DNA from: an uncultured Muribaculaceae bacterium
GTDB taxonomy: Bacteria; Bacteroidota; Bacteroidia; Bacteroidales; Muribaculaceae
DNA: 40,853 nucleotides
NCBI GenBank assembly: GCA_947175145.1
Contig: CAMWLY010000010.1
Coordinates: 1 to 40,853, forward strand
Reading direction: 5' to 3'
This document shows positions 1 through 8,941 of this stretch, piece after piece. Within the stretch, counting starts at the first letter, position 1. Each line of letters opens with the position of its first letter. The notes under the pieces were generated by a model, which saw nothing but the letters and a program-made list of their open reading frames with translations, was not told where the DNA came from and made no database searches. The position numbers and the translations under genes are program-made.

Positions 1-11
1 AAACAGAAATA

Positions 12-305
12 ATGGATAATATACAATCACTCGACCAACTGAAAAACAAATATTACGGAGAAATCGGCACTCCCGAACGTGATAGTTTGGAAAACGAACT
101 TGCAGCTCTCCGCATATGTTATAAAATCAAGATTGCACGCGAAAGACTTAATCTCACACAGGAGCAGTTAGCAGAACGTGTGGATAAAAAACGCCCATTC
201 ATTTCTAAGATAGAAAACGACGGCGAGAATATCACTCTCCGCACCCTATTTGACATTGTAGAGCGAGGATTAGGGGGCCATCTGAGAATCAGTTTTGATT
301 TTTAG
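12..305 (+). CDS. XRE-family HTH protein, HigA-like antitoxin (putative toxin partner would lie left of the window)
   Basis: 97-aa ORF with helix-turn-helix segment ...IKIARERLNLTQEQLAERVDKKRPFISKIENDGENITLRTLFDIVERGLG... Confidence 0.75.
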   Translation: MDNIQSLDQLKNKYYGEIGTPERDSLENELAALRICYKIKIARERLNLTQEQLAERVDKKRPFISKIENDGENITLRTLFDIVERGLGGHLRISFDF

Positions 306-331
306 ACCCTGCGCCCTGATATTGAATAATT

Positions 332-361
332 CCCCAAAAGTTATGTGTCTAACTTTTGGGG
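332..361. terminator. Perfect 12-bp stem hairpin between convergent genes (candidate bidirectional terminator)
   Basis: CCCCAAAAGTTA-tgtgtc-TAACTTTTGGGG; lies between the + strand HTH gene and the 3' end of the - strand R-M operon. Confidence 0.65.
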
Positions 362-489
362 TTATCAATGTATTGGTCGAGGTCGGTATCATCAAAGAGA
401 CCCGACAACTCGCCGGTGTTCTCGTTATAGTCGAAGTCCACCCAGCCATCATGCACAGGGTCTCCATTGTAGGTGTCTAAATCGTCCAT
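349..489 (-). CDS. 46-aa hyperacidic small protein at the 3' end of the R-M operon
   Basis: Manual translation: MDDLDTYNGDPVHDGWVDFDYNENTGELSGLFDDTDLDQYIDNPKS*. ATG is 2 nt after the Res stop (TAG TT ATG); 14 D/E versus 1 K. Confidence 0.6.
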   Translation of the reverse strand: MDDLDTYNGDPVHDGWVDFDYNENTGELSGLFDDTDLDQYIDNPKS

Positions 490-491
490 AA

Positions 492-3194
492 CTATATAAG
501 TTTTGCTTGTTGTAGAATGTAGTTAAAGGAATAACTGCGATCTGCGAGGGTGTGCGGGATAATAATATATTTCCAGGGTTTGCCGCCGTTTTGAGCGGTG
601 AATTCCGTTGCTCTACGGCAAAACTCACGAGCGGCTTCTGCCTTGGCTTGCACTTCTTCCGAATTTACTTGGTCTTCTCGTTTTGTTTCGCACATATAGA
701 TAGCGTCAGCGGTCTCCACTATGAAATCCGTCTCATATTTCTTTGCGCCATTTTTCCAGTAGATATTCAACTGATCCGGAACAGGACGAATCCATTTGAG
801 GACTTCATTATTGGTTTCGAGAATAAAAGAGAAGTCAAGCTCGGTCGAACTGTCAAAACGATATTTTGTGTAATAGGATTTTTTGAAGCCTACATATACA
901 TATTTCTTAACTTCTGATTTGGAAGTTGGAGCAGGTTCGTGAAAATCACGATACCCCCAGTCATTAACAATGACATGTTGGTCGAGAATTTTAGAGAACG
1001 GAAGCACTTTGTTAATTTTGAACTCTCCCGGAATTATGCGGTAGTGTTCTTTCATCTGCTTATAGATGTTGTCCGAAATGCTTTGCTTGTAAGCGTGAAC
1101 CCTCTCGTTCAAATCATCATCTGAAATACCGGGAGCATTTCTACGGATAGCGTCAATAGCTTGTCCGACAAGTTTATAAAGCAGGTCGGAAATTTCGTCA
1201 TAATCTATATCATCAAAGTCAATCAGCGAGACAATAAGTTGTTCTATGGCGGGTCGTTTTGAACTTCCGGATTTACCGGCAATAACCTCGAACTCTGTTG
1301 AATCATGCAGACCCTGACGGATAAGTTCACGATGTAATTCATCAAGATTATACCCGGTTGTGGTGTCAAGGTCGAAGTCCTCAAAAATGGCTTTGACATT
1401 CTGCTGTTCAACAACGATGCGTGGTATCTCGATAACATTATTTTTGTAGTCCTCAACTACAATATTTATAATCTCGTCGACCTGAGCAATTTGTTCGGCA
1501 GCATCTTGTTCAGCAAATAGGGAGTCTTTAATGCTCTCCTTAATTGTTTCAATAGCCTTTTCGCGCAACTTTTGTTTTACCTCTTTCTTTTGGAGGTCTC
1601 CAAAAGAAGCAACACCCTCGGAGGCAATGTTTGAAATGGCTGTCTCTACAGCCTTGCCAACCTGTGTAACATACGCTTTCGATTTCTCGGTTATTTCACC
1701 CTTGACTTTTTCAATTTGCTTCTGAATCTTCTGCTCGGTAGAGGTCGGAGTAGTTTCCACACGACCTCCCTTATCGCGCTCATCGGCTTCGTCAAGTTCG
1801 ATAAACGAAACACGTTTGAGCAGTGAATTGCCCTTGTTTGCTTCGTCGATAACTTTCTGGAATTTGTCGTGAGCAATTACAGTTAGGGTATCAACATCCT
1901 TATTCCCGGTGCGCTGTCCTCCGTATGGCAAGCGCAGACCGCGTCCGATAGTTTGCTCAATGAGGATAGCCGCATTGGAGGCGCGTAGTGGAATAATCGT
2001 ATAAAGATTATTCACGTCCCAACCCTCTTTGAGCATATTGACGTGGACTACAATTTCTATCTTATTATCGGGTGATTCGAGAGCCACAAACTGACGCTCG
2101 ATGTCTTCGTCCTTTTTAGATGTGCTGTCAATGCGTAGAACCTTTCCTTTGTACGCTCCGTGATAAATGCGATCGCTCTGCAATAAATCTTCTATCTCTT
2201 TTGCATGATTGATGTCGCGGCAAGCAACGAGTATAAAAGGTTTGACTACTGGCAATCCGTTCTGCTTGGCATACATCTCAATAGCAAGCCTGGTCCGCTC
2301 ATGTACTGTAATTCCATCTTCAAGTTTGATAATTTCAATTTCCTCGGGAGTGAAATTATCTTTGTTGAAATTACGGGCTTTTGCAATCGCCGGATTTTTG
2401 ACATATAATCCATTGTCGAGTGCTTCGGCGAGATTATATTCAAAAACGATATTCTTAAAGGCTTTCCCTTTTTCATCGAAAGGTGTAGCAGTCATCTCAA
2501 AACCAAGAATAGGACGAAGCTCATTGATCGCTTTTTTTGAAGCGTCTCCGTGATAGCGGTGTGCTTCGTCCATCAAGATTACAAGGTCAGGAAGCGATGC
2601 GAGATAATCAAAGTATGATTGACCGAGATATTCAGACAGTCGACGCATACGCGGTAACCCTTTTTTACTCTCTTTACTATCCTTGTTGAACTTCGAGATG
2701 TTGAAGATATTGATTTCAAGGTCTGAGAAAAGAGAGCCTGTGCGTTCCTGATAGTTCTCGCCAGTAACGATTCTTGGTGGCCTTCCGACAAATTCACTGA
2801 TACCCTTGAACACATATTTTGAATATGACTCATCGCCGAAGTCTTTTATCAACTTCTCGTAAAGAGTAAGATTGGGAGCAAGCACAAAAAAGTGCTTGAT
2901 GCCTTTCTTGAGATAAAGGTATGCGATGATTGCACCCATCAGTCGCGTTTTACCGATACCGGTGGCAATAGAAAAAGCAAGCGAAGGGAAATCCCGGTCA
3001 AACCCTTTCACCGTCGGCACAATAGACTTTACCTTTGCAAGTTCAGCTGTGATAAACATTTCAAGCATATCCGGGTCAGTCGGCGGTTTTTGCAAGGAAA
3101 GCTTATCGGTCAGTTGAGCGGTAAGCTCTAACGCTTTCGCAAGAGGCTTGCGAAGCGATAGACGCTGACGTATGTAGTTAGCTTGTGAGTCCAT
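492..3194 (-). CDS. Type III restriction endonuclease subunit Res (DEAD/DEAH helicase plus PD-(D/E)XK nuclease)
   Basis: Walker A-like TGIGKTRL, MDEAHRY, helicase C-like QTIGRGLRLP, C-terminal YETDFIV...YMCETKRED (D..ExK); TGATG overlap with mod. Confidence 0.88.
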   Translation of the reverse strand: MDSQANYIRQRLSLRKPLAKALELTAQLTDKLSLQKPPTDPDMLEMFITAELAKVKSIVPTVKGFDRDFPSLAFSIATGIGKTRLMGAIIAYLYLKKGIKHFFVLAPNLTLYEKLIKDFGDESYSKYVFKGISEFVGRPPRIVTGENYQERTGSLFSDLEINIFNISKFNKDSKESKKGLPRMRRLSEYLGQSYFDYLASLPDLVILMDEAHRYHGDASKKAINELRPILGFEMTATPFDEKGKAFKNIVFEYNLAEALDNGLYVKNPAIAKARNFNKDNFTPEEIEIIKLEDGITVHERTRLAIEMYAKQNGLPVVKPFILVACRDINHAKEIEDLLQSDRIYHGAYKGKVLRIDSTSKKDEDIERQFVALESPDNKIEIVVHVNMLKEGWDVNNLYTIIPLRASNAAILIEQTIGRGLRLPYGGQRTGNKDVDTLTVIAHDKFQKVIDEANKGNSLLKRVSFIELDEADERDKGGRVETTPTSTEQKIQKQIEKVKGEITEKSKAYVTQVGKAVETAISNIASEGVASFGDLQKKEVKQKLREKAIETIKESIKDSLFAEQDAAEQIAQVDEIINIVVEDYKNNVIEIPRIVVEQQNVKAIFEDFDLDTTTGYNLDELHRELIRQGLHDSTEFEVIAGKSGSSKRPAIEQLIVSLIDFDDIDYDEISDLLYKLVGQAIDAIRRNAPGISDDDLNERVHAYKQSISDNIYKQMKEHYRIIPGEFKINKVLPFSKILDQHVIVNDWGYRDFHEPAPTSKSEVKKYVYVGFKKSYYTKYRFDSSTELDFSFILETNNEVLKWIRPVPDQLNIYWKNGAKKYETDFIVETADAIYMCETKREDQVNSEEVQAKAEAAREFCRRATEFTAQNGGKPWKYIIIPHTLADRSYSFNYILQQAKLI

Positions 3195-4807
3195 CAGTCA
3201 AAAAGATTTGGTTCGTTTTGTGATGTTTTTTCATCATGAAGATACTCTCCGTATGGGTCAAGATCTTCCCGTTCCTCATATTCAATATCGGGAACCGACA
3301 CGATATTGAGAGAATAATCGTCGCGGGCGAACTCGCAGGTGTCGAGAAGAACTTTGGGGATTTTCTTAATGGTGATGTTTGAGTACTTGTTACGGCACTC
3401 AGGCTGGAATTTGGTGCAGCATATAAGCAATGATTCATCTTCGCCCAACTGATCGTGAATGGTTTCGAGCATTTCAGCGGTAATGAGTTGGGTGGTAGTG
3501 AAGATAAAGTCATGCTCAGAACTGCTACCTTGCTTCCAATAAACTTCCGTGTCCGGAGAATAGGTAAAGCCCTGATGCTTTGCCATAGCAGCGGCAAGCA
3601 TATCGGCATTGTAATCCTTGTTGATTACAAGGTTACCATACTTATCCTTATTGAGAAGACTCGGCGCAAGTTCGTAGAACTTAAATCCTCCTCCGCCTTG
3701 CCAATTCAAAGGAATAGTCATTCCGCTTTTATCGGTTCCAGTTATAACATTTTTCAATCTCGGCGAACAATGTGAAAATGCATGATCCCCAAGCTCAACT
3801 CCAATCCAACGACGTCCCATTTTATGGGCAACAGCAGCAGTTGTTCCACTTCCGAGGAAACTGTCTAAAACTAAGTCGCCAGGTTTAGTAAATAAGGATA
3901 GTACACGGAATAGTAAGGCCTCTGGCTTCTTGGACGTTGGAAAGTCAACACCGCCCTCATTTTGAGTGTTTTGAAAATCGATATCTTCCCAAAAATCACA
4001 AAGAAGCATTCCAAGGTCTTCCGTAATATCTCGGTTCCAAACCACGGTTTGAATACCGGCACTTAATAATGATATTACACGACCATTATAATATAAATCA
4101 TCTTTTGAGCCATCTTTCGAGCGGAAAGAGACTACTTCATTGAAATGTTCTAAAGAATATTTTCTAGCATCCTCATTTTTATGTGACTGTGTTGTGCAGA
4201 TTTGATTTCGATGACAAAGATAAAATTCTTTGAATTTTTTATCTCGAATATTTATATCTTTTAATGTGGATTTCGGAGGAAGTATTCCTTTTTCAATCAG
4301 AACATCCAATAAATTAATGAGAATTTTTGTCCCATTTTTCTCTGTTATAAAATAGGAATAATGGGTATCGTATGTTTCTCTTTTAACATATTGAGGAAAA
4401 ATTTCAAGTTTATCGGACTTTTTATACACCAACATTAAGTCTTTTTGCTTGATAATTTTTTTCCCTCGATGTGCAGTCTTGACTCCACTTGGAGTAGAAG
4501 AGCGAATAGCAACAGAGGCAATGAAATTAGATCGTCCAAAAATCTCATCACAAATTACTTTGGCATAATGCACTTCGCCATCGTCGAGGTGCATACATAG
4601 TACACCGTCATCGCTTAATAATTTATAAAGAGATTGAAGACGGTAATACATTAAGTTGAGCCATATAGAATGCTCTAAATTATCATCGTAATGCTCGAAA
4701 GCGTTACCGGTATTGTATGGAGGGTCTATGTAGATACACTTAACTGCGCCTGAAAAGTTTTCTTCGAGAGCGCGAAGAGCGAGAAGATTGTCGCCGTGAA
4801 TGAGCAT
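3194..4807 (-). CDS. Type III (beta-class) adenine DNA methyltransferase Mod, main reading frame as sequenced
   Basis: GDNLLALRAL, IDPPYNTG (motif IV) followed later by DSFLGSGTTAAVAHKMGRRWIGVEL (motif I); motif order is beta-class. The N-terminal 54 codons are out of frame upstream (next feature). Confidence 0.88.
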   Translation of the reverse strand: MLIHGDNLLALRALEENFSGAVKCIYIDPPYNTGNAFEHYDDNLEHSIWLNLMYYRLQSLYKLLSDDGVLCMHLDDGEVHYAKVICDEIFGRSNFIASVAIRSSTPSGVKTAHRGKKIIKQKDLMLVYKKSDKLEIFPQYVKRETYDTHYSYFITEKNGTKILINLLDVLIEKGILPPKSTLKDINIRDKKFKEFYLCHRNQICTTQSHKNEDARKYSLEHFNEVVSFRSKDGSKDDLYYNGRVISLLSAGIQTVVWNRDITEDLGMLLCDFWEDIDFQNTQNEGGVDFPTSKKPEALLFRVLSLFTKPGDLVLDSFLGSGTTAAVAHKMGRRWIGVELGDHAFSHCSPRLKNVITGTDKSGMTIPLNWQGGGGFKFYELAPSLLNKDKYGNLVINKDYNADMLAAAMAKHQGFTYSPDTEVYWKQGSSSEHDFIFTTTQLITAEMLETIHDQLGEDESLLICCTKFQPECRNKYSNITIKKIPKVLLDTCEFARDDYSLNIVSVPDIEYEEREDLDPYGEYLHDEKTSQNEPNLFD

Positions 4808-4848
4808 ATTACCCGGCCACGGTTTGCCATTAGGGAGTATTCCGACTT

Positions 4849-4968
4849 CTACCCCCCCGCATAACTAAATTGTTGATTCTCAATAAGTAAACGTGGTTCA
4901 ACAGCAAAAGTCTCCTCTTCCTTGCCAATCCACGTCAGCTCCAGTTTATTTATCTTGTTATGTGCCAT
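4849..4968 (-). pseudogene. Out-of-frame 5' portion of mod, separated from the main frame by a G7 tract
   Basis: Translation MAHNKINKLELTWIGKEEETFAVEPRLLIENQQFSYAGG* (stop TAG at 4849-4851). With one added G it continues ...YAGGVEVGILPNGKPWPGN-MLIHGDNLLALRAL... Confidence 0.85.
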
Positions 4969-4969
4969 T

Positions 4970-5800
4970 TTACTTTTTCTTTTTAGGAAGGATTTTCTTT
5001 TCGTCTGCTTTCAGGCGTCGTTCCACTTTCTTGACATCTTCTGCAGGAGGGAGTGCTTCAGGGCGGATATCTCGGTCAAGCAGCATATTGCGAACGGCAG
5101 AATTATTGTCAATGTGTTCGCGTTCAATGTTGCCTTGTCCTCTAAGATCTTTCTGCAGTACGTTTACGGAGGTCATTTCTGCAGCAAAGTCTTTTGCTTT
5201 GATAGCTAAAGTGGATAGGAAGTCGGCAAGAGGTCTTTTCTCCGGCGCACCTACTCTTCGTTTCATCATGGAAGTATTAAGGCCGAAAAGTGCCTGATCT
5301 CCTTTAGCACGTATTACAGCAAACCCTTTATTATCTACCCCTCTTTCATAAAGTACCCCTGAAAGATGATGTTCTGTTTCGGCAAGTTTAGCACGAGCCT
5401 GTACCCTCTCGTAATCAAGGAGTCGTTGATGCACAAGTTCGGCACGACGAGTTTGCACGGCGAAATAGTTTTGTGCAAATGCAATCTCCGGTTTGCGAGG
5501 GTCACCATTTTGAGCCACAAGATAGCACGCATAGCGTGTAAGCATTACGTCATCAATCTGACGCTGAGCGCCTTTGGCGAGGTTTATCATTTTCCCGGCG
5601 TCGGCAAAATGATCGGAGATTTTTTCCCCTGCGTTTTCACAAGATTCCTTAGCCCGCGCGAGAACATCCTTAAATCTTTCCCATTTAGCATATCCTAATA
5701 AAGGATAGAGTTCGCGGGCGCTCCAACATTCCAGTCCTTCATATTCTATGGCGATAGATTCAAAGCTATTAAATAGTTTATTTATTTCTTCGGCTTTCAT
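4970..5800 (-). CDS. DinD-like protein (DNA damage-inducible protein D family)
   Basis: [47 protein letters not shown]...[38 protein letters not shown]...; the track start at 5821 is a TTG, ATG at 5800 seems more likely. Stop is 1 nt from the mod ATG at 4968. Confidence 0.85.
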   Translation of the reverse strand: MKAEEINKLFNSFESIAIEYEGLECWSARELYPLLGYAKWERFKDVLARAKESCENAGEKISDHFADAGKMINLAKGAQRQIDDVMLTRYACYLVAQNGDPRKPEIAFAQNYFAVQTRRAELVHQRLLDYERVQARAKLAETEHHLSGVLYERGVDNKGFAVIRAKGDQALFGLNTSMMKRRVGAPEKRPLADFLSTLAIKAKDFAAEMTSVNVLQKDLRGQGNIEREHIDNNSAVRNMLLDRDIRPEALPPAEDVKKVERRLKADEKKILPKKKK

Positions 5801-5805
5801 AATAG

Positions 5806-8721
5806 TTAAATTATCCTCCAATGAAAGGTTATTAACTTGGTTTGCTCAATCTTTTGGGCGAGCATGGCTTCTACTTTTGAGAGCAGTTCTTCTTTCTGAG
5901 AATCCACATCATCCTGTGCCTGATAAAGATTGAGGCGTTTTTTGCTACGTTCCTTTTCAAGGTCTTTGATAAGACGTTGCAGACGTACTTTTTCGTCAAG
6001 GCGCGAAGTCTTTTTGCTCTCGCTTTTGCGGAGCTTGATTTCAGCGTCAAGGTCGCGCAATTCTTTTTCCAACCCGGCTTTCACATCGTCAGCCCAGTTG
6101 TCGAGTTTTTCCATTTCTTCCTCGAAGAAAGTATTATTGCGCTCGGCATTAGCGGCTGTAATCTCCGCACGTTGGGCGGTGATTGCATCAGCGAGTGCAA
6201 CTGCAACGGTTTGGGATAGTTCCGCATTCAGCGGATCTTCCGAACCGGGAAGTCGTAGCATGTACTCGGCAATGTCGGAAGGAATGGGTTCTCCTTTAGC
6301 AGTAATACAAGCGTGGAGAAGAATATCCTCTTTCTCGAACGAGTCTATAGTAAGTTGCTCGACAGTGAGCCAACCTGAATGACCGACAAGCTGCTTGATG
6401 AAAGCAACGTTGAGCGGTGAGTTACTGTAATCGAGTGTAACTTCGGAGACAGGAACAGGCGCAGCTTTAAGACCGGTGAGCATATATTGAGCGAGCGGAT
6501 CGCCAATGCGGTAAGGTCGTACACCATCTGCTAATTTAGCGGTACGCCTATTCTCGGAGCTTACCATCATATATTCGCCGGGGAAACGACGATACCAGCT
6601 CACGGCTCCGTTATCCACAAACGGATGGACGATAAACGAATGGTCTGTATCGTTGAAATCGGCATAGTCAGCGAAATAGTTTCGCGTAAGTTGCCAAAGC
6701 GTTTGCTCAAATTGATTGAGATTATCGCGGGTTTCGGCAAGGTCGCTCCGAAGTTTCTGCTTAACGGATTCATCGAAGTTCTCTAAAAGAGTGGTACGGG
6801 CTTTAAGCATCTTGTCTGAAATCTGCTCTTGCAGTTCCTCTTGGAGGGCGTCGAAAGCCTCTTTAATCTCTTTTGGCGAGCGGCAAAGTTGATAAATCTG
6901 CGCTATGCGCTTTTCAAAATCAACGCCATTGCCGATTGCCCCGAGAACTTCATCGGAGGCTCCGAAAACTCCGTTGAAAAGCTGAAACTTTTGGTCGAGC
7001 AATTCATAGACGCGGATATCGGCTGCATTTGCTTTATTGAGGAAGTTGATAACCACTACATCGAAATTCTGACCGTAGCGGTGGCAACGACCAATGCGCT
7101 GCTCGATGCGCTGTGGATTCCACGGCATATCATAGTTGACCACAAGCGAGCAGAACTGAAGATTGATACCTTCGGCAGCAGCCTCGGTAGCAATCATAAT
7201 GGTAGCTTCATCGCGGAAGTAGTCAACGAGAGCAGCGCGTTTATCGGCGGTTGCCGGGCCTGTGATTTTTGATGTACCCTTATGCTTTTCTTTCCAAGCC
7301 TTGTAAATGGCTGTGGATTGCTTGTCGGAATTAGAACCATTGAAAAGTACCACTTTCCCCTTGTAGCCTCTCTTTTCGAGCAAGTCGAAAATGAAATCTT
7401 GAGTACGGCGCGATTCAGTAAAGATAAGAGCCTTTTTGGGCGCACCGAGTTCTTCAAGTTGAGCAAATCCCTGATTTAAGCCTTCAAAAAGCTGTTCAGC
7501 TTTTGAGTTGCGTTTAATTTTGAAGGCGACGTCGCGGAATTTTTCAAGGTCTTTAATTTCTGCTTCCACTCGCTCGATGTCTTCGGGCGAGAGCATTTCT
7601 TCTTCGTCCGGCTCATCCTCGTCTTCTTCATCATCAAGCCATTCTTCGGTTTCGCTCTCGTAGTCCTCATAGTCATACTTGAAAAGTTCATCATCGGAAT
7701 GCTCAACGCCCTGACGTTTGAGCTTAGTCTCCAACTTTTCAATTAGTGCGCAGAGAGTCCCGTATATAGCGTGGGTTGAAGATGCAAGAAGTTTGCGGAG
7801 GATTAGCGTCATAAGCTGACGCTGACTGTTAGGGAGCGCATAAAGGCGTGGACGTTGCAGATACTCCGAAACAAGGTCGTAAAGTTCCTGTTCTTGTTTG
7901 GTCGGGAAAAACTCTTGCAGTATAGCGATACGCTTTGTGTATCGTACATATTCCAATACCTGTCGGCGAAGTGTACGCTTACATAACGGAGCAAGACGGC
8001 GACGCAGGTTGGTATAATCGGCTTCGTCAAGATTCCGGTTATACTGCATCTTGAAACTTTTGATGTCTCCAAACGCATAATCATCTATTATTGTAGTCAG
8101 ACCGTAAAGTTCAAGAATAGAGTTTTGGAGCGGAGTTGCTGTAAGGAGAATTTTCTTCCTATCCGCAAGCGCATTTTTTATAGTGTTGGAGATTTTGTTG
8201 GTAGGCTTATAGACATTGCGTAGACGGTGAGCCTCATCGATTACCACCAAATCCCAATTTGTTTGCTTTAGATATGGAGCCTTTGTTTTTGCGAATTGAT
8301 ATGAGCAAATGACAATTTCTTCGCAGTTGAATGGGTTAAGCTTCCCGGCCTCAATGAAGCGGTTAAAAGTCTTTGCTTCGAGAATACGAGACGGCAGAAA
8401 GAACTTCTCTTGAAGTTCAGCTGCCCACTGTTTGCGGAGGTTAGCCGGAGCGATGATCAGCAGGTGGCGGCGATGTTCTGCCCAGAACTGAGAAAGAATA
8501 ATCCCTGCTTCAATAGTCTTGCCAAGTCCTACCTCGTCGGCGAGTATTGCACCCTTAGAAAGCGGAGACTTGAACGCAAAAAGAGCTGCATCTATCTGAT
8601 GCGGAGTTAAATCAACCTGCGCGTCTTGTAATGAAGCTGTGAGCTTACCGAGACTGTCGGAAGGCAGACTCCGTGTAAGCCAATAGGCAAAATATTTCTG
8701 TTGCGCTGCTGTCAGCTTCAT
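5806..8721 (-). CDS. SNF2-family DEAD/DEAH helicase
   Basis: [43 protein letters not shown], and helicase C segment [33 protein letters not shown]. Confidence 0.9.
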   Translation of the reverse strand: MKLTAAQQKYFAYWLTRSLPSDSLGKLTASLQDAQVDLTPHQIDAALFAFKSPLSKGAILADEVGLGKTIEAGIILSQFWAEHRRHLLIIAPANLRKQWAAELQEKFFLPSRILEAKTFNRFIEAGKLNPFNCEEIVICSYQFAKTKAPYLKQTNWDLVVIDEAHRLRNVYKPTNKISNTIKNALADRKKILLTATPLQNSILELYGLTTIIDDYAFGDIKSFKMQYNRNLDEADYTNLRRRLAPLCKRTLRRQVLEYVRYTKRIAILQEFFPTKQEQELYDLVSEYLQRPRLYALPNSQRQLMTLILRKLLASSTHAIYGTLCALIEKLETKLKRQGVEHSDDELFKYDYEDYESETEEWLDDEEDEDEPDEEEMLSPEDIERVEAEIKDLEKFRDVAFKIKRNSKAEQLFEGLNQGFAQLEELGAPKKALIFTESRRTQDFIFDLLEKRGYKGKVVLFNGSNSDKQSTAIYKAWKEKHKGTSKITGPATADKRAALVDYFRDEATIMIATEAAAEGINLQFCSLVVNYDMPWNPQRIEQRIGRCHRYGQNFDVVVINFLNKANAADIRVYELLDQKFQLFNGVFGASDEVLGAIGNGVDFEKRIAQIYQLCRSPKEIKEAFDALQEELQEQISDKMLKARTTLLENFDESVKQKLRSDLAETRDNLNQFEQTLWQLTRNYFADYADFNDTDHSFIVHPFVDNGAVSWYRRFPGEYMMVSSENRRTAKLADGVRPYRIGDPLAQYMLTGLKAAPVPVSEVTLDYSNSPLNVAFIKQLVGHSGWLTVEQLTIDSFEKEDILLHACITAKGEPIPSDIAEYMLRLPGSEDPLNAELSQTVAVALADAITAQRAEITAANAERNNTFFEEEMEKLDNWADDVKAGLEKELRDLDAEIKLRKSESKKTSRLDEKVRLQRLIKDLEKERSKKRLNLYQAQDDVDSQKEELLSKVEAMLAQKIEQTKLITFHWRII

Positions 8722-8762
8722 ATTTAGGTCAGTTCAGTTCAGAAGATAGTGCTCTATATGTG

Positions 8763-8770
8763 CAAATTTA
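8763..8770 (-). promoter_or_regulatory. Candidate -7 element for the helicase-dinD-mod-res operon
   Basis: TAAATTTG on the minus strand (TAnnTTTG), ~42 nt upstream of the helicase ATG; no convincing -33 box. Confidence 0.4.
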
Positions 8771-8875
8771 GATAAAAAAATATGAGATTTCTACACCGGA
8801 GTTATAAAATTACGAAATCATTTCTACCCTTGATGTGCTGCGTTTATATGATATATAATGAAGTGTATATACATT

Positions 8876-8915
8876 CAGCGGAGATTGTCAGGTTAATTAC
8901 TGACAACCTCCGCTG
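8876..8915. terminator. 16-bp stem hairpin downstream of the LRR gene
   Basis: CAGCGGAGATTGTCAG-gttaatta-CTGACAACCTCCGCTG, one mismatch. Confidence 0.55.
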
Positions 8916-8941
8916 CTATTATTTGGTTTTATAATTTAAAA

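Noticed and set aside
295-480. 61-aa + strand and 65-aa - strand (270-467) ORFs at the island edge
   Set aside because: They are other frames of the segment encoding the better-supported acidic ORF (349-489 minus) and its hairpin.
4970-4985. A-rich CCTAAAAAGAAAAAGTAAAATGG at the dinD/mod junction as a programmed frameshift site making a DinD-Mod fusion
   Set aside because: No canonical A AAA AAG heptamer, and a +1 shift would be required; simple translational coupling explains the layout.
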